NCBI GenBank assembly: GCA_024734495.1 | Contig: JALMQS010000852.1 | Coordinates: 62,001-126,000, forward strand | DNA from: Forficula auricularia | Taxonomy: Eukaryota; Arthropoda; Insecta; Dermaptera; Forficulidae | Reading direction: 5' to 3' | DNA: 64,000 bases | Shown here: piece by piece, positions 58,501 through 64,000 of the stretch | Layout of the letters: each line of letters opens with the position of its first letter | How positions within the stretch are numbered: position 1 is the first letter of the stretch | Translations under genes and position numbers: made by a program | Notes under the pieces: generated by a model | The model's input: the letters and a program-made list of their open reading frames with translations, nothing else | What the model was told of the DNA's origin: nothing | Databases searched by the model: none

Positions 58501-59512
58501 TTTAAATTTTTTCTGGATAAGGGTAATAATTTTTTACTTTACCATACAGGGTGTATGGTCAAGTATTTTAATCGTGCATGAAAGAAGCGTTTTTTTTCTT
58601 ATTTTTTTCGAAATAATAATTGTTTTGTCAAAATGTCTCCTAGTCTGTTAGTTAGTCTGTGCGTTACCAAATTTTTGTGGAGGAGCTAGCTCAAAAACTA
58701 GTGTGAATATCTAAACCAAATTTCACTAGTAGTTTTGGTCCATTGAGATTAAGAGCTGATTAGATTTTTAACCGACTTCAAAAAAGGAGGAGGTTCTCTA
58801 TTCGACTGAATTTTTTTTTTTTTTTTTTTTTTTTTTGTGCCTATGTTACCTCATATCTCCGCCAATTGTCAACCGATTTTGAAATTTTTTTTGCATTGGG
58901 TCCAGTCTAGCATCCGATTGGTCCCATTTTTTTTTCGATTTTTTTCCATAGGTATTAGACCTTTTTTATTAGGTTTGTTTAGACCTAATCTCTTTGTTTA
59001 TGAACCGATTTCGATGGTTCTTTTTTTATCCGAAAGGGGGTGTCTTAGGGATGGTGTCATATTAATTTGGTCAAGTTCTGATGATATGATCACTATTAAT
59101 AACATCACTAAAAAGAGAAAAATAAAAATTTTTAAGAAAAAAATAAAAACCGACTTCAAAAAATTAAATGCAACAAATATAAAAATACACTAAAAGGTAT
59201 AAAATAATTATTATCTTATTTAGTTACAACTAAACGACGAAATATTAACATGAAATTACTTTTTGAAGTCGGTGCCAAACATATACCTTTTATGAATCGC
59301 ACTCGACGGATCTTACTTAGTACGTTTGGCGGGTACGCTCGCTTATAGGTATAGTTTGTTTGGTACCGACTTTAAAAAGTAATTTCATGTTAAAATTTTC
59401 GTCGTTTAGTTGTAACTAAATAAGATAATAATTATTTTATACCTTTTAGTGTATTCTATTTGTTGCATTTACTTTTTGAAGTCGGTTTTTATTTTTTTCT
59501 TAAAAATTATTT
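55526..59512. repeat. Tandem array of a ~1.8 kb unit built from GAAGTCGGT foldbacks
   Basis: CCGACT anchors at 55555, 57351 and 59150 give periods 1796 and 1799. Each unit: inner palindrome, outer arm (minus), ~700 bp middle (56273-56971; 58069-58767), outer arm (plus). The two units look nearly identical, so the duplication is recent. Recurrent ORFs of 60-118 aa are translations of the repeat and no domain is seen. The third unit stops at 59512. Confidence 0.88.
56273..56971. repeat. Middle segment of the 1.8 kb unit
   Basis: 'tcgggctctttagcattgc' to the TACAGGGTGTATGG repeat. GCGCGCGTGCGC at 56559-56570 is a rare GC-rich alternating run (Z-DNA-prone). Duplicated at 58069-58767. Confidence 0.7.
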
Positions 59513-60178
59513 TTATCGTGCATATCGACCTAAAATTAAGAGCAGAAGGGGGGGGTAAAATTTAAAATTATAATCTTTTCAAACTAAAAAAATAAGAAAA
59601 ATGAAATATACTATAAAATAAACTTATAATAATGAAAATAATTTTTTCTGCGGCCAAAATTGAGGGGGGGGCACGTGCCAATTTTTTTCGTAAATGTGAG
59701 GAAAAACATTTTCGAGCATGATTATTTCTAATCGAATGTTTCAATTGACTTAGTAAAGAAAATTGAACTGATATAAACGATATAATATAAAATGTATATT
59801 TTATCAGTCATTTTATCTGTCATTTTAATGTCATGTATAAAAATATTCAATCTCTTACAATGATGCCAAATTTGTCAAACGAGCACGGGATTGGCTAGAT
59901 TTGGTACATAAACAGCAAAAAGTTTTGGCCTTATGAACTATGAATCATTATTGTATGTTCTATATACTCTAGCATTAACTTTTGACTGGTATTGTCGCGA
60001 AACAACTACCTTAAATGATTAATTTAAAACCTACTACAGAGTCCAGGAGTCTACGTCCTCTGGCCGGCAAGATGCCTGCCGAATGCGGTCTTCGAAGCTG
60101 GTTTGTTTATACTTTTATTATTAAGTAAAATAAATAGAATTTAAAATCTCAAAAGTCCGATAATAATCTCCAGTGTAA
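59513..60178. other. Unassigned
   Basis: Starts with the other half of the split repeat ('gtgcatatcgaccta'). G-runs at 59549-59555 and 59665-59671. 60040-60105 less AT-rich; no gene. Confidence 0.4.
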
Positions 60179-60274
60179 AAGATATATTTTTTAAATTGAA
60201 TTGGCTAAGGGGCCAGTAAGGGGAAAATAAAAAGTTGAAATAAAAGTCAACTTCTATTTGTTACTTTATTTTGG

Positions 60275-60334
60275 GCAGACGCAATCGATATTTTAACACG
60301 TTTCGAGCGCTATACCGCTGCTCTTCATCAGTGC
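60275..60334 (-). ncRNA. Penelope hammerhead-type ribozyme candidate, left arm
   Basis: Mirror of 63624-63683; see that entry. Located downstream of the reverse transcriptase stop on the coding strand. Confidence 0.5.
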
Positions 60335-60926
60335 ACGTCAACTGGAAAAGATCATTGCATGTTTTAATTTTTTGTTTTAACATTTATAATAAATTTTTAA
60401 AGGGTGGAAATGAGGATTATATACTACTCACCCAAGTCACAAAAACACGTAAAATCTATTTCCAGCAGACGTTTTACATTAAGAATCATTACACTGGTAA
60501 AACAAGTTATTCCAACAGAACAATCTCAAATACTGTCTTTCGACCTGCCTTCATTATACATACACAGAAGCAAAGTTCCCACTCCACTCAAGATCAACGC
60601 ACTCCAGGCTATTTATAAATACACATATCACACAAAAGATCGATAATTGATACAAAATTTAAATAATTAAAGTTAGTCAATTGATATAAAAAATCCATAT
60701 TTACAATTAAAAGTCAGTCATTTGGTATAAAATTCATATACATAACCAAAAGCCAGCCAAACGATATAAAACCTATATACATAATTAAAGTTAGTCAATA
60801 AAATAAACAATAAATAAATAAAATAAATAAATAAATAAAATCCACGCATACAATTAAAAGCAAGGTCATTTGATATAAAATTTATATAAATAATTAAAAG
60901 TTTGTCAATATTTACATATTTCTAGA

Positions 60927-62558
60927 CTAAAGCTGGTTGATTTTGTCAAGTAGACAAGTGTAGAGAGTGGATATTTTTAATACATCAAGCTTGTAATTTA
61001 TGGCGTTGTTGATGTCCATTTGTATATAAATACCCTCCTTGTATTTTCTTTTCCATGTGACTCTCTCACTGTCCACTATTTTTGCATCTTCGAAATTCAT
61101 CAAATGCCCATTGTCAACTGCATGTACGGCCAATGCACTGACCAAATTTCCCTTAACAACCGATGAAGTGTGTTCTTTTAAACGAACACATAAAGGGCGG
61201 CAACTTTCTCCATAGTACACTCTTGTTTTATCTTCCAAGTCCCTGCAAGATGAGCATTGAATCCTATAAATGATATTGGATCTATCCTCTTCACGTTCTC
61301 TATCCTTGTTATTGTATATGCTCAACAATGGTTTTTTTGGTCTCATTGCAATGTCAATATTATATTTTTTAAACATTGCTTGAATCTTTTGAGCTAATCC
61401 TTCTATATATATAATTGACCCTCTCTTTGTTTGTGGCACAAGATCTGGGTTTTGTTTGTTATAATTATTGTTCTTGTTCTTATATTTTCTGATAATGGTT
61501 GTGATTAATTTTTTTGGATATCCATTCTTATTAGATCTTTCTATCAGGCTATCTAAATTTTTTTGATGAAATTGTTTATCGGACAATTCTATTATTCTGT
61601 GTATCTCATTTTTTATGATACACAATTTTTGCTGCAATGGATGTTTAGACCTAAAATTAATCATCCTCGCTGATTTTGTTGGCTTATTATATATATCTGT
61701 TTTCAGAGTACCATTGTTGTCTCTTGTGATTTTGAGGTCTAAGAAATTTATTGTATTATTATTTTCATTCTCTATACTAAACTTGATATTGTTATGGTAC
61801 ATATTGATTGAGCTTAATATGTTGTCAGCTATATCTTTATTGCATATGAGAAAAGAGTCATCTACGTATTGTAGATACATCTTAGCATTATGTTTGCTTA
61901 AGATTTTTTCATAAATATCATCCATCAATATATCAGCTATAGTAGGGCTCAAGTTTAATCCCATAGGGAGACCTTGTTTTTGTTTATATATAATGTTGTT
62001 ATAGGTAAAATAATTGTTATATAGACAAATATTAAGACACGTAGAGAATTCATCATATTCCAAATTAGTAAAAGCTTCAATCAGTTGCCATTTATTTAAT
62101 ATTATATTTATAACAAGATCTAGAGGTATCGAGGGGAAGAGGTTGTTAACATCTAATGAGTACATATTTTCATCGTTATTAACCTTAATGGTCTTAATAA
62201 GTTCAACGAATTGATAAGAATTCTTTATTCTATTTTTATAATTAATTAGATTTTTTAAAATATCATTTAAGTACTTCCCAAGATTGTTGACCGGGCTGTC
62301 CATATTTGATACTATTGGTCTTAAATTTTTTTCTACTTTATGTAATTTTATAAGCCCATACATTTTAGGAATTTTGGAATTATTTGATTTCAGAAAGTTA
62401 TACTCATTATTCGTTATATTATTTTTTGTTTTTATTTTTTTAAGTGTATCATTTAAAGTTTTTTCTACTTTTTTTAAAGGGTTTTTATTTACCATTTCAT
62501 AAGTTAATTGATCTTGCAAAATATTTTGCATTTTTTCATTGTATTCATCTTTATTCAT
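60927..62558 (-). CDS. Penelope-like reverse transcriptase with GIY-YIG endonuclease (5'-truncated)
   Basis: Open for 543 codons from ATG at 62558 (MNKDEYNEK..) to a natural stop. The open frame extends 8 codons further into the opposite arm, but only through inverted sequence. In order: P-K-M-Y-G-L-I-K-L-H-K (residues ~64-74), RT motif S-L-D-V-x2-L-F with catalytic Asp ~136, G-L-P-M-G ~196-200, Y-V-D-D ~231-234 with the catalytic pair, F-L-D-L ~272. The C-terminal GIY-YIG nuclease has I-I-Y-R-I-Q-C-S-S-C ~429-438, V-Y-Y-G-E-S ~447-452, R ~459, H-A-V-D-N-G-H ~479 and E ~508. In the family it copies RNA at a nicked target using its own endonuclease. Complete Penelope proteins are about 700-850 residues, so an N-terminal block is missing. 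No internal stop or frameshift seen; young copy. Confidence 0.93.
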   Translation of the reverse strand: MNKDEYNEKMQNILQDQLTYEMVNKNPLKKVEKTLNDTLKKIKTKNNITNNEYNFLKSNNSKIPKMYGLIKLHKVEKNLRPIVSNMDSPVNNLGKYLNDILKNLINYKNRIKNSYQFVELIKTIKVNNDENMYSLDVNNLFPSIPLDLVINIILNKWQLIEAFTNLEYDEFSTCLNICLYNNYFTYNNIIYKQKQGLPMGLNLSPTIADILMDDIYEKILSKHNAKMYLQYVDDSFLICNKDIADNILSSINMYHNNIKFSIENENNNTINFLDLKITRDNNGTLKTDIYNKPTKSARMINFRSKHPLQQKLCIIKNEIHRIIELSDKQFHQKNLDSLIERSNKNGYPKKLITTIIRKYKNKNNNYNKQNPDLVPQTKRGSIIYIEGLAQKIQAMFKKYNIDIAMRPKKPLLSIYNNKDREREEDRSNIIYRIQCSSCRDLEDKTRVYYGESCRPLCVRLKEHTSSVVKGNLVSALAVHAVDNGHLMNFEDAKIVDSERVTWKRKYKEGIYIQMDINNAINYKLDVLKISTLYTCLLDKINQL

Positions 62559-62581
62559 GATTAGCTCAAAAGATTCAAGCA

Positions 62582-63031
62582 ATGTTTAAAAAATATAATA
62601 TTGACATTGCAATGAGACCAAAAAAACCATTGTTGAGCATATACAATAACAAGGATAGAGAACGTGAAGAGGATAGATCCAATATCATTTATAGGATTCA
62701 ATGCTCATCTTGCAGGGACTTGGAAGATAAAACAAGAGTGTACTATGGAGAAAGTTGCCGCCCTTTATGTGTTCGTTTAAAAGAACACACTTCATCGGTT
62801 GTTAAGGGAAATTTGGTCAGTGCATTGGCCGTACATGCAGTTGACAATGGGCATTTGATGAATTTCGAAGATGCAAAAATAGTGGACAGTGAGAGAGTCA
62901 CATGGAAAAGAAAATACAAGGAGGGTATTTATATACAAATGGACATCAACAACGCCATAAATTACAAGCTTGATGTATTAAAAATATCCACTCTCTACAC
63001 TTGTCTACTTGACAAAATCAACCAGCTTTAG
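62582..63031 (+). pseudogene. Inverted duplicate of the Penelope GIY-YIG domain
   Basis: 149 residues identical in sequence to the C-terminus of the minus-strand protein (its residues ~395-543), lying in the right arm. Includes the full GIY-YIG motif set and natural stop but no reverse transcriptase. Could be translated only as a stand-alone nuclease domain; no promoter is evident. Product of inverted duplication. Confidence 0.9.
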
Positions 63032-63623
63032 TCTAGAAATATGTAAATATTGACAAACTTTTAATTATTTATATAAATTTTATATCAAATGACCTTGCTT
63101 TTAATTGTATGCGTGGATTTTATTTATTTATTTATTTTATTTATTTATTGTTTATTTTATTGACTAACTTTAATTATGTATATAGGTTTTATATCGTTTG
63201 GCTGGCTTTTGGTTATGTATATGAATTTTATACCAAATGACTGACTTTTAATTGTAAATATGGATTTTTTATATCAATTGACTAACTTTAATTATTTAAA
63301 TTTTGTATCAATTATCGATCTTTTGTGTGATATGTGTATTTATAAATAGCCTGGAGTGCGTTGATCTTGAGTGGAGTGGGAACTTTGCTTCTGTGTATGT
63401 ATAATGAAGGCAGGTCGAAAGACAGTATTTGAGATTGTTCTGTTGGAATAACTTGTTTTACCAGTGTAATGATTCTTAATGTAAAACGTCTGCTGGAAAT
63501 AGATTTTACGTGTTTTTGTGACTTGGGTGAGTAGTATATAATCCTCATTTCCACCCTTTAAAAATTTATTATAAATGTTAAAACAAAAAATTAAAACATG
63601 CAATGATCTTTTCCAGTTGACGT

Positions 63624-63683
63624 GCACTGATGAAGAGCAGCGGTATAGCGCTCGAAACGTGTTGAAATATCGATTGCGTCTGC
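63624..63683 (+). ncRNA. Penelope hammerhead-type ribozyme candidate, right arm
   Basis: GCA - CTGATGA (63627-63633) - A - GAGC..GCTC - GAAA (63654-63657) - CG..CG - TC - TGC. Core exact; stem II 4 bp or more; stem III ACG/CGT with a ~17 nt loop; GTC triplet ending at 63680; stem I GCA/TGC. Hammerheads are known in terminal repeats of Penelope-like elements. One extra A precedes stem II. Confidence 0.55.
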
Positions 63684-63814
63684 CCAAAATAAAGTAACAA
63701 ATAGAAGTTGACTTTTATTTCAACTTTTTATTTTCCCCTTACTGGCCCCTTAGCCAATTCAATTTAAATAAAATAGGGCCACCAAACACGGTTCTTTTTA
63801 AGATATATTTTTTA

Positions 63815-64000
63815 CATTTCAGATGGGATCGTCTCCTCAGGAGTCGAACACAATAAACCTCCATCCATCTTTATGTACAGATGGCCTTCAAGAGAGACGA
63901 GATCCTTCTGGTCTATAGTTATGAATTAAACAAATATAAAATAATAATAATAACAGCTCCAGAAACTGACAATCTTTGGTTCTACAAAACCTCGCGCATG
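63815..64000. other. Unassigned, window end
   Basis: No gene. (AAT)n near 63938-63951. Confidence 0.4.

Larger units (their letters stand above)
60194..63799 (-). mobile_element. Penelope-like element in a 1,209 bp-arm inverted repeat
   Basis: Arms 60191-61399 and 62559-63767 add to a constant coordinate sum throughout, so there are no indels. The loop 61400-62558 is the single-copy 5' part of the truncated element. A flanking repeat AAGATATATTTTTTA at 60179-60193 and 63800-63814 is a likely target duplication. 32 bp (63768-63799) outside the right arm have no left counterpart. Confidence 0.88.

Noticed and set aside
55850..59193. Repeated ORFs of 73-118 aa (FLSERGCLRDG-type peptide) as a protein family
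   Set aside because: They are translations of the GAAGTCGGT outer arm, recur on either strand with the repeat, include poly-T/poly-A translations and show no domain.
62559..62582. Upstream extension of the Penelope frame (8 residues before MNKDEY)
   Set aside because: It starts at TTG and lies in the opposite inverted arm, so it is a junction artefact.

Overview
The window looks like AT-rich, gene-poor nuclear DNA of an arthropod, most likely an insect. This rests on the mix of elements (mariner, hAT, RTE LINE, Penelope-like element, tRNA-derived SINEs, Helitron-like repeats) and on the GAAGTCGGT / CCGACTTC foldback repeat. There are no operons, rRNA genes, CRISPR arrays or clear host genes. 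No host exon could be supported; every recognisable coding stretch belongs to a transposable element, and all but one of these are truncated, internally deleted or frameshifted.

Layout. 1-6.0 kb: tandemly repeated AT-rich units, one interrupted by a GAAGTCGGT foldback and one by a 1.4 kb inverted-repeat transposon that keeps two pieces of a transposon protein. 6.6-19 kb: a field of Helitron-like elements (an end starting TCTACTCTTATTAAACGAGC; the other end a CCGAGC hairpin, preceded by a G-rich tract), with nested SINEs and a hAT element with an exact 8 bp target duplication. 19-26 kb: SINEs, a palindromic mariner, a hammerhead-like element and a long direct repeat. 26.6-30.2 kb: a hAT-type insertion holding a foldback, which holds another inverted repeat, which holds a GAAGTCGGT foldback. 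31-36 kb: SINE and foldbacks. 37.9-40.9 kb: a 1.5 kb inverted repeat, another foldback, and an RTE LINE insertion with a 5' inversion. 42-50 kb: a deleted mariner, large foldbacks, tandem repeats and a small hAT MITE. 50.3-55.5 kb: a perfectly symmetrical inverted SINE pair, a Helitron-like element carrying a SINE, and another carrying a hAT that carries a foldback. 55.5-59.5 kb: a 1.8 kb unit in tandem. 60.2-63.8 kb: a Penelope-like element in a 1,209 bp-arm inverted repeat.

Two themes run through the window. First, inverted duplication: nearly every family (mariner, SINE, Penelope, foldbacks) occurs as a long hairpin. Second, a recurring RNA-like motif of the form CTGANGA - hairpin - GAAA, which is the hammerhead ribozyme core and is known from Penelope-like elements. 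At several sites the flanks also supply a plausible stem I and cleavage triplet.

Boundaries were read by eye. Where a target-site duplication is given it was checked base by base; other ends are approximate.
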